DNA from: JBEVJC01 sp040510375 | GTDB lineage: Bacteria; Bacteroidota; Bacteroidia; Chitinophagales; Chitinophagaceae | Direction: 5' to 3' | Assembly: GCA_040510375.1 (NCBI GenBank) | Contig: JBEVJC010000012.1 | Span: 310,001 to 374,000 of the forward strand | Length of the DNA stretch: 64,000 bases | Shown: in pieces, positions 9,242 to 18,087 of the stretch | Layout: each line of letters starts with the position of its first letter | How positions within the stretch are numbered: position 1 is the first letter of the stretch | Made by a program: the position numbers and the translations under genes | The notes under the pieces: model-generated | What the model was told of the DNA's origin: nothing | The model's input: the letters and a program-made list of their open reading frames with translations, nothing else | Databases searched by the model: none

Positions 9242-9895
9242 TTATTTCCCGGGGTTCTCCATTCTTTTTTCAATATTCTGCAACATTTCCACCTGCATTT
9301 TCTGGATCTCGAGTAAGCGTTTGTTCTGGTGTAGAAGGATATGGTCCAGTTTTTCATGGAGCATCCTGATTTCAACTTCTGCCTTGAGATTAACCTTATA
9401 ATCGTGTTCTGCCCGTTCACGATCCTTTTTTTCCTGCCGGTTCTGGCTCATCATAATGATGGGTGCCTGGATAGCGGCGATACAGGATAGAATAAGATTA
9501 AGCAGGATGAACGGATAGGGGTCGAAGCCCTTATTGCTGAACAGGATCACATTCACAATCATCCAGATGACAAGTACAGAAAAGAAGATCCCAATGAACT
9601 TCCAGCTACCGCCGAATGATGCTACGCGATCGGCTAGTCGCCCGCCATATGTTTCCTTTTCCGCTTTAGCATTCGTGCGGGGCATGATCAACTCGTTACG
9701 GCTCACGCTTTTTGCTACCGCCTTTTCCACGCTTCCCAGTTCGCCTACCTCTTCAAGTATCAGGTGTTCAATATAATCTTTCCTCAGATTGCAGAGCTCT
9801 TCCTCATCGAGGATTGCGGGGTCAGTAATCTCTGTCCGGTATTGTTTGACATAATCCGAAAACGAATAAACGAATGAGGGTTTTGCTTTCTTCAT
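9242..9895 (-). CDS. DUF1003 family membrane protein
   Basis: A 217-residue protein with a soluble N-terminal half, two transmembrane helices and a long charged C-terminal coiled coil. The signature FDPYPFILLNLILSCIAAIQAPIIMMSQNRQ is diagnostic of DUF1003, whose function is not known; the preceding helix is SWKFIGIFFSVLVIWMIVNVILF. The tail (HDYKVNLKAEVEIRMLHEKLDHI onward) is heptad-like and would sit in the cytoplasm. ATG 9895 is chosen over a TTG at 9904. It lies 84 bp upstream of an acyl-CoA ligase gene in the same direction, but nothing else ties it to lipid metabolism. Confidence 0.88.
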   Translation of the reverse strand: MKKAKPSFVYSFSDYVKQYRTEITDPAILDEEELCNLRKDYIEHLILEEVGELGSVEKAVAKSVSRNELIMPRTNAKAEKETYGGRLADRVASFGGSWKFIGIFFSVLVIWMIVNVILFSNKGFDPYPFILLNLILSCIAAIQAPIIMMSQNRQEKKDRERAEHDYKVNLKAEVEIRMLHEKLDHILLHQNKRLLEIQKMQVEMLQNIEKRMENPGK

Positions 9896-9979
9896 ACTCA
9901 ACAATAACGAATAAAGGAGGCAGGTTTTATTATACTCAACTATGACAGGTAAACAAAGAAGGGTTTATTTTCTTTAAAA

Positions 9980-11761
9980 TCAGCTATAGATTTTGTCGAT
10001 CGAATCCTTGTATTTTTCCATGATAACTTTGCGGCGCATGGATAATTTGGGAGTAAGTTCACCCGTGTCTACGCTCCATTCATTACACAACAGTTCAAAT
10101 TTTTTGATCTGCTCCACGTGGTTGAAATTCTCATTGTATTTGTCCACCGTATCCTTCAGCAACTTTAATACTTCCTTATTACAGATAGCATCTTCCTTAC
10201 TGGTAAACGGGATATCATGTTCTTTCATCCATTCTTTCAGCATCGGTATTGCAGGTACAATCAGGGCACCTACAAATTTCTGACCTGATCCTACCACCAG
10301 GATCTGTTCAATCAGCCGGCTTTCTTTCATTTTGTTTTCGATCGGCTGGGGCGCTACATATTTACCACCACTTGTTTTAAAAAGTTCTTTTTTACGGTCA
10401 GTGATTTTGATATTTTTCTTGTTCACCCATACACCAATATCGCCGGTGTACAACCAGCCATCCTGGATGGTTTCGGCCGTGAGGTCCGGACGTTTGTAAT
10501 ATCCCTGCATCACCGATGCGCTCCTGGTAAGGATTTCGCCGTCATCGGCGATCTTTACTTCCACACCGTCGATTGGTGGTCCCACGGTGCCGAACTGCGG
10601 ATCACCTTTCCGGTTAACGCAGATAACGGGACTGTTTTCTGTTGGACCATAACCTTCATAAACGGGTATTCCGGCCGCAGTAAAAATCCGCAGCAGTTTC
10701 TCTGAGGCAGCAGCTCCACCGGTAACAATAAAACTGATATTACCACCGAGTGCTTCCCTCCATTTGCTGAATACCAGTTTCCGGGCGATGGACAACTGGA
10801 AATTATACAAGGCCGACTTTCCGCTGGTCTCGTATTTTAATCCGAGTCCCACGCTCCAGAAAAATAATTTCCTTTTGATACCGGTGAGTTCATTGCCCTT
10901 GCTCATGATGCGCTCGTACACTTTCTCCAGTAAACGTGGTACCGTGGTGAAACCATCAGGTTTTACTTCGCGCAGGTTGTCGGCGATGGTCTCCATGCTT
11001 TCCGCATAATAAATACTGATCCCGCTGAACAGGTACAGATAGGTGATCATCTTTTCGAAAATATGATTCAAGGGCAGGAAGCTCAGTACCTTTTGTTGCG
11101 GTGCATCGGGAAAGGGGAAACTATGCCGCGAAAAAAAGATATTACTTACAATGTTTGCGTGACTGAGCATTACTCCCTTTGGTGTACCGGTTGTTCCCGA
11201 GGTATAAATGATGGTCGCGGTATGTGTGTTGGGGATCGCATTTTTGGTAGTGGTCAGTTGCTTCGTATATTCTTCGGTCGCGTTTACCAGCAATTCCTTA
11301 TAATTTGCAGATCCTTCCAGCTGGTCGAATGTATAAACCTGTTTCAGGGAGGGAACCTGGCTGATGATGCTGTTTACTTTTTCCAGAAGGGCTGCATCGC
11401 TGATAAAGATCATGCTGGCCTTTGCATCGTTCAGGATAAATACCATCTCGACCGGACTGGTAGTGGGATAAATCGGAACCAGGATTGCGCCCACCTGCTG
11501 CACGGCCAGGTCGGTGAAAACCCACTCGGGCCGGTTAGGGCTGATGATGGCGATCTTGTCGCTACCTTCCGCCGTATAATCACCACCGCTGACTCCCTTT
11601 TGCAGGAGCCCGATGGAGAAGCGATTTACAATATCATTAACTTCCTGGGTGGAATAGCCATGCCAGCTGCCGTTCACTTTTGCATTGAGCATGTCTGATT
11701 TGGGAAACTTTTCAAGTTGCAATCGGACGGAATCAAATAATCGGTGTTGAGGAAAATCCAT
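9980..11761 (-). CDS. long-chain fatty acid-CoA ligase (AMP-forming)
   Basis: A 593-residue adenylate-forming enzyme of the long-chain acyl-CoA synthetase (FAA1/FadD15-like) subgroup. Key motifs are IIYTSGTTGTPKGVMLSH (ATP P-loop, residues about 184-201), EGYGPTENSPVI (adenine binding), the TGDIG hinge region and ITDRKKELFKTSGGKYVAPQPIENK (the subgroup's fatty-acyl signature and C-terminal lid). It would activate long-chain fatty acids for phospholipid synthesis or beta-oxidation at the inner face of the membrane. No beta-oxidation genes are adjacent. The length is normal and the start ATG is followed by the family's usual N terminus with no competing upstream start. Confidence 0.92.
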   Translation of the reverse strand: MDFPQHRLFDSVRLQLEKFPKSDMLNAKVNGSWHGYSTQEVNDIVNRFSIGLLQKGVSGGDYTAEGSDKIAIISPNRPEWVFTDLAVQQVGAILVPIYPTTSPVEMVFILNDAKASMIFISDAALLEKVNSIISQVPSLKQVYTFDQLEGSANYKELLVNATEEYTKQLTTTKNAIPNTHTATIIYTSGTTGTPKGVMLSHANIVSNIFFSRHSFPFPDAPQQKVLSFLPLNHIFEKMITYLYLFSGISIYYAESMETIADNLREVKPDGFTTVPRLLEKVYERIMSKGNELTGIKRKLFFWSVGLGLKYETSGKSALYNFQLSIARKLVFSKWREALGGNISFIVTGGAAASEKLLRIFTAAGIPVYEGYGPTENSPVICVNRKGDPQFGTVGPPIDGVEVKIADDGEILTRSASVMQGYYKRPDLTAETIQDGWLYTGDIGVWVNKKNIKITDRKKELFKTSGGKYVAPQPIENKMKESRLIEQILVVGSGQKFVGALIVPAIPMLKEWMKEHDIPFTSKEDAICNKEVLKLLKDTVDKYNENFNHVEQIKKFELLCNEWSVDTGELTPKLSMRRKVIMEKYKDSIDKIYS

Positions 11762-11834
11762 AATTCAATGCCTTATTTATGCATGAGCGCGCCAGGTTCA
11801 CGCGCCAAATTAGTTAAAATTCAATTTATAAAAA

Positions 11835-11865
11835 AGCCCGTAGCGTAGGAACACGATACGGGGCT
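11835..11865 (-). terminator. terminator of the TPR protein gene
   Basis: Read on the minus strand, a GC-rich imperfect stem (arms at 11836-11846 and 11853-11864) is followed directly by a run of T (A-run at 11830-11835 on the plus strand). It lies 30 bp behind the stop of the gene ending at 11894. Confidence 0.8.
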
Positions 11866-11893
11866 TAAGGAATTAAAGGAAATAACTGGAAAA

Positions 11894-12910
11894 TTATTTT
11901 GACTGGTAATATTGTCCGGCCGGCATTTTGAAAATCCTGTTCTTAAAAAACCGGTCAAGCTTCTGGTATTGTTCTGCATGCGACTTGGTCCAGCTATCGT
12001 ATGCTGCCAGGTTTTCTGCTGCACCAAACAACCACTGGTTATATGCTTCAAATATTCCTTCCTGTACCATCAGCCTTTGTTCGTCGAATAAGCGGAAGGG
12101 GAAACGGGTTGCGTAGGTAGAATACCAGTCGAGAAGGAACTTAGTACGGATTTTTGTGAGGGTTTCCACTGTAATGCCCTTTGACAAAGCGGCCGATTGT
12201 TTGGACATTACCTGGAGAAATGCCCTGGCAAACTCGCTTTTATTTTTTTCTTCGCCCTTCATCAGGTCTACATCGGCAAATAATTTTTCCTTGTAACCCT
12301 TAAGCAGCAAGTCTTTCATAGCTGCGCCCCTTGCGGAAAGGCTTTCCATATTAACGAAGATCTCGCCATATATAAGGTTCCAGACTTTTTCTTTTACGTA
12401 GAAATAATAGAGAGCGGCATTGTAATAATTTCCGCTGAAGGAAGGATCCACCTGGATACCTTTTTCCCAATAGTCAATGGCCGAGTAGTTTTTGGACGAC
12501 CAGAGTAATTCGCCATATTCACTGTAAAGCGGACCACTTTGAGGGAATTTTTTCAATGCTTTTTTATACATTTTATCGGCGTCCTTTACCTGCTCAAGAG
12601 CTTTGTATACATTGCCGGCAATCTGGTAAGATACCACATCAGCGTCGTCCCGGTCGAGCAGTTTCTCTGCACCTTCACGTGCATTTATATAATCGCGTTT
12701 GTAATAATAACTACTCACCAGGTCCTTCTGAATTTCAATATTCTTCGGATCAGTCTGGTTAGCCCGTTTCAGGATCAGGATGGCATTGTCAAAATCGCCC
12801 GAACGCATGAAGGTCCTCGCGTTCTCGTGCTGGGACGTCTCGGTTTCAGGCTGGGCGAGCAGGGAGATAGAAAAGCTAACAGCAGTGAGTAACAGGAAAT
12901 ATCGTTTCAT
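11894..12910 (-). CDS. secreted tetratricopeptide-repeat protein
   Basis: A 338-residue protein with a clear signal peptide (MKRYFLLLTAVSFSISLLAQ) and TPR helices in its first half: HENARTFMRSGDFDNAILILKRANQTDPKN, the next unit ending LDRDDADVV, and ALEQVKDADKMYKKALKKFPQSGPLYSEYGELLW. TPR proteins of this type act as periplasmic or outer-membrane scaffolds. The C-terminal half (from about residue 190) has no motif I recognise, ending FKNRIFKMPAGQYYQSK. The gene is monocistronic with its own terminator and has an unusual tandem repeat directly in front of its start. No specific function can be assigned. Confidence 0.8.
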   Translation of the reverse strand: MKRYFLLLTAVSFSISLLAQPETETSQHENARTFMRSGDFDNAILILKRANQTDPKNIEIQKDLVSSYYYKRDYINAREGAEKLLDRDDADVVSYQIAGNVYKALEQVKDADKMYKKALKKFPQSGPLYSEYGELLWSSKNYSAIDYWEKGIQVDPSFSGNYYNAALYYFYVKEKVWNLIYGEIFVNMESLSARGAAMKDLLLKGYKEKLFADVDLMKGEEKNKSEFARAFLQVMSKQSAALSKGITVETLTKIRTKFLLDWYSTYATRFPFRLFDEQRLMVQEGIFEAYNQWLFGAAENLAAYDSWTKSHAEQYQKLDRFFKNRIFKMPAGQYYQSK

Positions 12911-12930
12911 AATTTCTAATTAATAGTTAT

Positions 12931-13060
12931 GTACGGACTTTATCAGGACTAATGTTCTTGTTTAGTATCAGTAATGTACGGACTCTGTCAGGATCAATAT
13001 TCTTCTTGTATCAGTGATCTACGGACTTTATCAGGATCAATGTTCTTGTTCAGTAGTTGC
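12931..13060. repeat. three imperfect tandem repeats, about 45 bp each
   Basis: Copies begin at 12931, 12976 and about 13019, each with the core TACGGACT(T/C)T(A/G)TCAGGA followed by (T/C)TAAT or TCAAT and TTCTT, then a less conserved spacer containing (G/C)AGTA or TATCAGT. The periods are 45 and 43 bp. They fill the gap between the TPR gene start and the end of the DUF1015 gene, so they lie in the TPR gene's promoter or leader region. Confidence 0.85.
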
Positions 13061-13068
13061 ATCGGCTG

Positions 13069-14292
13069 TTAACCAATTACATGGGTCAGCAGGCCATCAC
13101 GCAGTTTTGGTTCAAACCAGGTGCTTTTAGGAGGCATCACATTACCACTGTCAGCAATATCGAATAGTTGCCGGATTGTAACGGGATAAAAACTAAAGGC
13201 AATTTTCATGTCTCCGCTGTCGACCCTTTTCTCCAGTTCCCCCAAACCGCGGATGCCACCTACAAAATCTATGCGCGAATCGGTACGTTGGTCCTTGATA
13301 CCAAGTATCTTATCGAGCAGGTTCACCGACAGGACCGAAATATCCAGGATACCCACGGGATCTTCACTAAATGTACCGGGCCGGGCCTGGAGCCGGTACC
13401 ATTGTTTATCCAGATACATGCCGAACTCGTGGAACTGCGATGGCTTCACCGCTTCGGAACTGGGGGCGACGGTAAAATCCTCCTTTAATAAATCGAGCAG
13501 TTCTTTTACAGAATGGCCGTTCAGGTCTTTCACCACACGGTTATAATCAAGTATGGCCAGTTCACTTGCAGGGAAAATAGTTGTCAGGAAATAACGGGCT
13601 TCATCGCTTCCGGGCAGGAACCTGCTCACTTTGGCAGCGGAAGCTGCGCGGTGGTGTCCGTCGGCGATATAGGTGGCGGGCACTTTTTCTGCGAAGAGGG
13701 TAGTGATCTTTTCAACCACCGAAGATTCATTGACCGACCAGATAGTATGGCCGATTCCATCGTCAGCTACAAAGTCATACAACGCAACATGTTCCTGTTT
13801 CCATCTGGCGATGAGTTCATCCAGTTCGGCCACATTATTATAGGCAAGGAATACATTGCCTGTCTGTGCCAGGGTTGACTTCATATGATCGATCCTGTCT
13901 TTCTCTTTTTCAGGTCTGGTGTATTCGTGTTTTTTGATCACATCATTGAAGTAGTCTTCAACCGATGAAACGCATACCAGGCCGGTCTGGCTCCTGCCAT
14001 TCATTACCAGCGTATAGATATAATAACAGGCGCGGGTTTCTGTGAAAAGGATATTATCCTTTATAAACTGTTCCAGGTTCTCCTTTGCCCTGGCATACAC
14101 CGCGGGACTATGCAGATCGGTATCATCGGGCATATCAATCTCGGCCTTGGTGATATGGAGAAATGAAAGGGGGTTGCCTTTTGCTTCCCTGATCGCTTCT
14201 TCGCGGTTGAGTACATCATAAGGCCTGGATGCAACTGCTGCTGCATGTTGTGGATTGGGACGAAGGGCTTTGAACGGGTTGATAATAGCCAT
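13069..14292 (-). CDS. DUF1015 family protein
   Basis: A 407-residue cytosolic protein beginning AIINPFKALRPNPQHAAAVASRPYDVLN, the DUF1015 signature start; other family motifs are FLHITKAEID, HEYTRPEKEKDRIDHM and ADGHHRAASAAKV (a strictly conserved His-rich motif). The family's biochemical role is unknown, but in many Bacteroidota and Firmicutes it sits beside serine biosynthesis genes. Here it starts 17 bp after the stop of serC and is presumably co-transcribed with it. Length and start are normal. A SerA gene, which often separates the two, is absent. Confidence 0.9.
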   Translation of the reverse strand: MAIINPFKALRPNPQHAAAVASRPYDVLNREEAIREAKGNPLSFLHITKAEIDMPDDTDLHSPAVYARAKENLEQFIKDNILFTETRACYYIYTLVMNGRSQTGLVCVSSVEDYFNDVIKKHEYTRPEKEKDRIDHMKSTLAQTGNVFLAYNNVAELDELIARWKQEHVALYDFVADDGIGHTIWSVNESSVVEKITTLFAEKVPATYIADGHHRAASAAKVSRFLPGSDEARYFLTTIFPASELAILDYNRVVKDLNGHSVKELLDLLKEDFTVAPSSEAVKPSQFHEFGMYLDKQWYRLQARPGTFSEDPVGILDISVLSVNLLDKILGIKDQRTDSRIDFVGGIRGLGELEKRVDSGDMKIAFSFYPVTIRQLFDIADSGNVMPPKSTWFEPKLRDGLLTHVIG

Positions 14293-14309
14293 AGAAGTTA
14301 TTGGTTGGA

Positions 14310-15386
14310 CTAGCCTTTAATTTTTGCAAAATGTTTCATCAGGTCGGTGAGTGCCTGAAGTTTATCGATCGACAGGGCATTGTACATGGAAACACGGAAA
14401 CCTCCCACACTTCGATGACCCTTCACGCCATACATGCCCTCTTTTTTGCAGAGTTCAGAAAATTCCTTTTCCAATACCTGTTCGTTCATAATAAATACGC
14501 CGTTCATATGGCTCCGGTCTTCTTTTTGAACCGTTCCTTTAAACACCGGCAAAGAATCCAGCGTTTCATAAAACAGGCTGGCCTTTGCTTCATTACGTTT
14601 TTCCATTGCAGCTACACCTCCGTTATTTTTAACCCAGCGGAGTGTAAGCAGGCAAACGTATACAGCAAACACAGGCGGAGTGTTCAGCATGGATCCGTTT
14701 TCAATATGCAGGCGGTAATCCATAATAGTCGGGATCTTCCGGTCGATAGTACCGAGGATATTTTTGTCCACCACAACCAGGTTCACCCCCGCGGCGCCCA
14801 CATTCTTCTGTGCTCCGGCATAGATCAGGCTGAATTTATTAAAATCAAGTTGGCGGCTCAGGATATCACTGCTCATATCAGCAACCAGGGGTACCCCGTA
14901 TGCATAGAATGGCTGGAGATCACGCCACTGCGTTCCATAGATAGTATTATTGGTAGTAATGTGCAGGTATTTCGATGTGGCAGGTACATGGAATCCCTTG
15001 GGCAGATAGGTATAATTTTTATCCTTACTGCTTGCTACAGTTTCAACGTGTCCAAAAATCTTTGCTTCTTTAATTGCTTTGGAACCCCAAACATCCGTAT
15101 CGGTATAGGCAGCCATTTCATTTTCGCTCAACAGGTTCATGGGTATCTGCATGAACTGGGTAGAGGCACCACCATGCAGGAAGAGCACTTCATGATCCTG
15201 GTCGAGATTCATCAGTTCCTTTATAAGTTCGCGGGCTTCCGACATCACATTCTCAAAAAGTGGTGTACGGTGACCTATTTCCAGAATGGACAGGCCTGAG
15301 TCGTTGAAATTAAGAACGGAGCGACTTGCTTCTTCAAAGACTTCTTTCGGGAGAATGGAAGGACCGGCGTTGAAATTATAGATCAC
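14310..15386 (-). CDS. serC: phosphoserine aminotransferase
   Basis: SerC transfers the amino group of glutamate to 3-phosphohydroxypyruvate in serine biosynthesis (and acts in pyridoxal phosphate synthesis in some bacteria). The 358-residue form starts IYNFNAGPSILP, the universal SerC N terminus, and continues ILEIGHRTPLFENV, LHGGASTQFMQIPMNLL, DMSSDILSR, YAGAQKNVGAAG (the PLP lysine in AQKN) and GGFRVSMYNALS. The start is a GTG at 15386: the open frame extends upstream to 15488, but those 34 residues are not family-like, and a TACATTTG -7 element lies between them. Likely a two-gene operon with DUF1015. Confidence 0.95.
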   Translation of the reverse strand: MIYNFNAGPSILPKEVFEEASRSVLNFNDSGLSILEIGHRTPLFENVMSEARELIKELMNLDQDHEVLFLHGGASTQFMQIPMNLLSENEMAAYTDTDVWGSKAIKEAKIFGHVETVASSKDKNYTYLPKGFHVPATSKYLHITTNNTIYGTQWRDLQPFYAYGVPLVADMSSDILSRQLDFNKFSLIYAGAQKNVGAAGVNLVVVDKNILGTIDRKIPTIMDYRLHIENGSMLNTPPVFAVYVCLLTLRWVKNNGGVAAMEKRNEAKASLFYETLDSLPVFKGTVQKEDRSHMNGVFIMNEQVLEKEFSELCKKEGMYGVKGHRSVGGFRVSMYNALSIDKLQALTDLMKHFAKIKG

Positions 15387-15420
15387 TGAATAAATATTTA
15401 TATGATCGGTAAAGAGGATG

Positions 15421-15428
15421 CAAATGTA
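15421..15428 (-). promoter_or_regulatory. -7 promoter element of serC
   Basis: On the minus strand the sequence is TACATTTG, an exact match to the Bacteroidota -7 consensus TAnnTTTG. It lies 35 bp upstream of the GTG start and supports that start over the longer open frame. Confidence 0.6.
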
Positions 15429-15613
15429 GGAAAATATAGGGCTGGGCGGGTTTATGACCGGATGAAATGGGGAGCCGACCCAAAACAAAGAATGTGGGGA
15501 AATAAAACGATGAAGGGATCGGAATAAAATGATGCAAAGGCCGGAAAAGTTGTGTGCGATTGCCGGATTAAAGCGAACGGGCGCCGGAACAACAACGGTT
15601 AATCAACGAACCC

Positions 15614-16573
15614 TCAATGCTGGTCGGGATCGGCGGCTGCCTTCCAGGCCCCGTTGAGCTCCCCAAATTCCTTCTGGTCGGCCGCTGAGAAAACGGTATT
15701 GGTCAGTTTGCCCAGATCGGGCTGGCCGGCGTTGACCCAGGCCGTGTACCAGAAACTGGCAACGGAAAATATGGAGGTCCGCATGCGGCGTTCTACCATT
15801 CCATGCAGGCGCCGGTCGTACGCACGGGTGTAAGCCGATGAGTATTGACGGGTCAGTACTGAATTCCGTTCCTCGTAACTATAAATCTGGTCGGTTGCAA
15901 ACCTGGCCGACAGCTCTTTCTCAAATTTAAGGACGGAATCCACTGCTGCTGCACTCTCCAGAATCCTGTCCCAGGTATAACCAAGCGGATCGCGGATATA
16001 AACTGCCCTGCCGATAAAAAAATCCCATTCTTTCTCTGCCAGTAACTCCGGAACCCTGCTTTCCCAGAAACCATGGATTCCCTTCTGGCCGGTGAACTGA
16101 CCATTATGATTGCGGGTGGTATGGAGAGGCACGTGCGAATCGGCAATATAATGACCCAGTTCTGCTGAAAACTTCAGGACGCGCGACTGGTCTTTTTCGC
16201 GAAATGCCTGCGTAAGCCTGCCCAGCATGACCTGGATCCACCAGGGCACAATTCCATGGGCGTTAAGGGTATCTGCCGAATACCGCGCTGACGCTTCTTT
16301 CCAGCCCCGGGGCAGGGAATCGAAAGGGTAGGATCCGTACCGGTCGATATCGATATAGTGCCGGGGCGCCTCGGCTGTTACTGCATATCTCCGTTTATCG
16401 GGATCAACCGCATGTTCCTGCAGGAATCCGATGTTCTTTTTATAAAGCAACATCATTTCAGGAGGCAGCAGGAATACCGCATAATAGTTGATCTGACGGT
16501 GACCGTAAAATCCCCAGGAAAAACAGGGAAGGCCCAGTAATAACAGGCAGGGCAACAGGAATAATTTCTTCAT
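15614..16573 (-). CDS. secreted zinc-dependent nuclease/phospholipase C-like protein (S1/P1 fold)
   Basis: A 319-residue protein with a signal peptide predicted to be cut before Trp20 (CFS-WGFYGH). In the S1/P1 nuclease and zinc phospholipase C superfamily the mature N-terminal Trp and following His ligate zinc, and both are present. Further ligand motifs are visible: HYIDID, ELGHYIADSHVPLHTTRNHNG (the central HxxxDxHxPLH motif) and IHGFWESRVPEL. The enzyme would act outside the cytoplasm, hydrolysing nucleic acid 3'-phosphodiester bonds or phospholipids; substrate cannot be told from sequence. It is monocistronic, with DUF502 upstream 74 bp away in the same direction. Confidence 0.82.
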   Translation of the reverse strand: MKKLFLLPCLLLLGLPCFSWGFYGHRQINYYAVFLLPPEMMLLYKKNIGFLQEHAVDPDKRRYAVTAEAPRHYIDIDRYGSYPFDSLPRGWKEASARYSADTLNAHGIVPWWIQVMLGRLTQAFREKDQSRVLKFSAELGHYIADSHVPLHTTRNHNGQFTGQKGIHGFWESRVPELLAEKEWDFFIGRAVYIRDPLGYTWDRILESAAAVDSVLKFEKELSARFATDQIYSYEERNSVLTRQYSSAYTRAYDRRLHGMVERRMRTSIFSVASFWYTAWVNAGQPDLGKLTNTVFSAADQKEFGELNGAWKAAADPDQH

Positions 16574-16647
16574 ATGCGTTAGTTTAAAAATCCCGGTTAT
16601 TTAAAACACCGGGGTCCTGCTACCTGATTATTAAATTCCCATCTGTT

Positions 16648-17292
16648 CTATTTCAGCGGCATCTCCGTTTCCATAAGCACTACAGGATGTTCATCTTCCA
16701 GTTCCACCACACCGCCGGTTACCGCATATTTCATTGCCTGGCCAGATGTGATCCTTTCAATCTTCCTGATTTTTGAACGCGGAAGAAGGTATAACTGGCC
16801 CGCAAAATTGTACGACTGCGGAACATAAACCGCAACCTTGTCGGCACCCATATCAAATTTGCTGAGTTCTTCATCGGTAAGAAAACCGACCACCCAGACA
16901 TCTTCCGCAAACAGGTTGGCAAGCACTGATTGGTTGAATTTTTTCTTTTCCCCCGCGAAGGCCTCAAAAAAATCCTTGGTTGATGAATAAATGAACTTGA
17001 TAACCGGCGTACGCTCCATCAGGTGATCGAAAAAATGCAGCATTGATCCCAGCAGGAAACTGGAACTCACCCAACCAACCAGGATGGTGAAAACAAGGAT
17101 AATGACGAATCCAAGACCCGGAATATTCACCCAGGGGCGGAGGAGGTTATCCACCCAGTCGAATAGCGTATATAGAGCATAACCGGTAATGAAGATGGGT
17201 GCCAGGATGATAACACCCTGTACGAAATATCTGAATATTTTCCTGAAACGCTCACTACCAGTAGGTTTCGTGGTATTTGGTTCTGATAACAT
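16648..17292 (-). CDS. DUF502 family integral membrane protein
   Basis: A 214-residue protein with two transmembrane helices (GVIILAPIFITGYALYTLF near residue 26 and LGFVIILVFTILVGWVSSSFL near residue 60) and a soluble C-terminal domain. The signature motifs ERTPVIKFIYSSTKDFFEAF, VAVYVPQSYNFAGQLYLLPRSKI and SGQAMKYAVTGGV are typical of DUF502, a family widespread in bacteria and plants (there known as LCV/COV proteins) whose molecular function is not settled. The start ATG fits the family. It is divergent from the TetR gene, sharing the 158-bp intergenic region with it. Confidence 0.88.
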   Translation of the reverse strand: MLSEPNTTKPTGSERFRKIFRYFVQGVIILAPIFITGYALYTLFDWVDNLLRPWVNIPGLGFVIILVFTILVGWVSSSFLLGSMLHFFDHLMERTPVIKFIYSSTKDFFEAFAGEKKKFNQSVLANLFAEDVWVVGFLTDEELSKFDMGADKVAVYVPQSYNFAGQLYLLPRSKIRKIERITSGQAMKYAVTGGVVELEDEHPVVLMETEMPLK

Positions 17293-17395
17293 AATAGGTC
17301 AAAGGTAGTAAATAAGGGGAGGGTGGACCATGGGAAAAAAACGGGAAGGTGACAGTAAAAAGACGAAACTAATGGATGGGTGGACAAATAAAAGG

Positions 17396-17434
17396 ATGGA
17401 AACTTTGGTAACGATAAAAGTTTCCATAGTTTTA
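17396..17434 (+). promoter_or_regulatory. probable TetR operator and promoter of the efflux operon
   Basis: A perfect inverted repeat with 11-bp arms, ATGGAAACTTT (17396-17406) and AAAGTTTCCAT (17417-17427), is separated by 10 bp. The putative -33 TTTG (17404-17407) falls inside it, and a -7-like TAGTTTTA (17427-17434) abuts its end, 16 bp before the TetR start. Such an overlap is what an autorepressing TetR protein would need. Confidence 0.7.
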
Positions 17435-17450
17435 TCCTCTCAATTTGAAT

Positions 17451-18077
17451 ATGGAGGCGAAAGAAAGAATACTGGTCAAGGCCAACGAACTATATATGCA
17501 GTACGGGATCCGTTCTGTGTCGATGGATGATATTGCCAATAACCTTGGAATGTCAAAAAAAACACTGTACCAGTACTATGCCGATAAGGACGAGCTGGTA
17601 CATGCGGTGATAAACTCGCATATTGAACATATGCAGGTGGATTGTATGAATTGCAGGAACGAGGCGAAGGATGCGATCCATGAATTGTTCCTGACGCTTG
17701 AACAGGTGATGGAACAATTCAGCAATATGAATCCTATGTTACTGCATGACCTGCAGAAATTCCATTTCCGCAGTTACGAAGTTTTCACCCAGTACAAACA
17801 CAAGTTCCTTGGAGAAATGGTAAGGAACAATATGGAGCGGGGTATTGCGGAAGAGTTGTACCGTCCCGAGCTGAACGTTGATGTGCTGACCAAGTTCCGT
17901 CTGGAATCCATGATGTTGGCATTCGATGTAAACCTGTTTCCTCCGGGCCGGTATTCACTGGGTGCCACCACTGAAATTATAATGGAATTGTTTATATACG
18001 GGCTCGTTACGCAGAAGGGTCACAAACTTACCCAGCGATATAACCAGCTCCGGAATAAAAAAAATACATCTAACTAA
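17451..18077 (+). CDS. TetR/AcrR family transcriptional regulator
   Basis: A 208-residue regulator. The N-terminal helix-turn-helix reads ILVKANELYMQYGIRSVSMDDIANNLGMSKKTLYQYYADKDELVHAVI (about residues 7-54), the usual TetR_N domain; the rest is a helical ligand-binding domain without recognisable ligand specificity. ATG 17451 is preferred over a TTG two codons earlier. It is the first gene of a four-gene operon with a complete tripartite efflux pump and is preceded by a perfect palindrome in its promoter, so it most likely represses the whole operon and responds to a pump substrate. Confidence 0.92.
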   Translation: MEAKERILVKANELYMQYGIRSVSMDDIANNLGMSKKTLYQYYADKDELVHAVINSHIEHMQVDCMNCRNEAKDAIHELFLTLEQVMEQFSNMNPMLLHDLQKFHFRSYEVFTQYKHKFLGEMVRNNMERGIAEELYRPELNVDVLTKFRLESMMLAFDVNLFPPGRYSLGATTEIIMELFIYGLVTQKGHKLTQRYNQLRNKKNTSN

Positions 18078-18087
18078 CAACACTTAT

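Noticed and set aside
12931..13060. CRISPR array
   Set aside because: Only three imperfect copies, with related spacers of near-constant sequence and no cas gene anywhere in the window.
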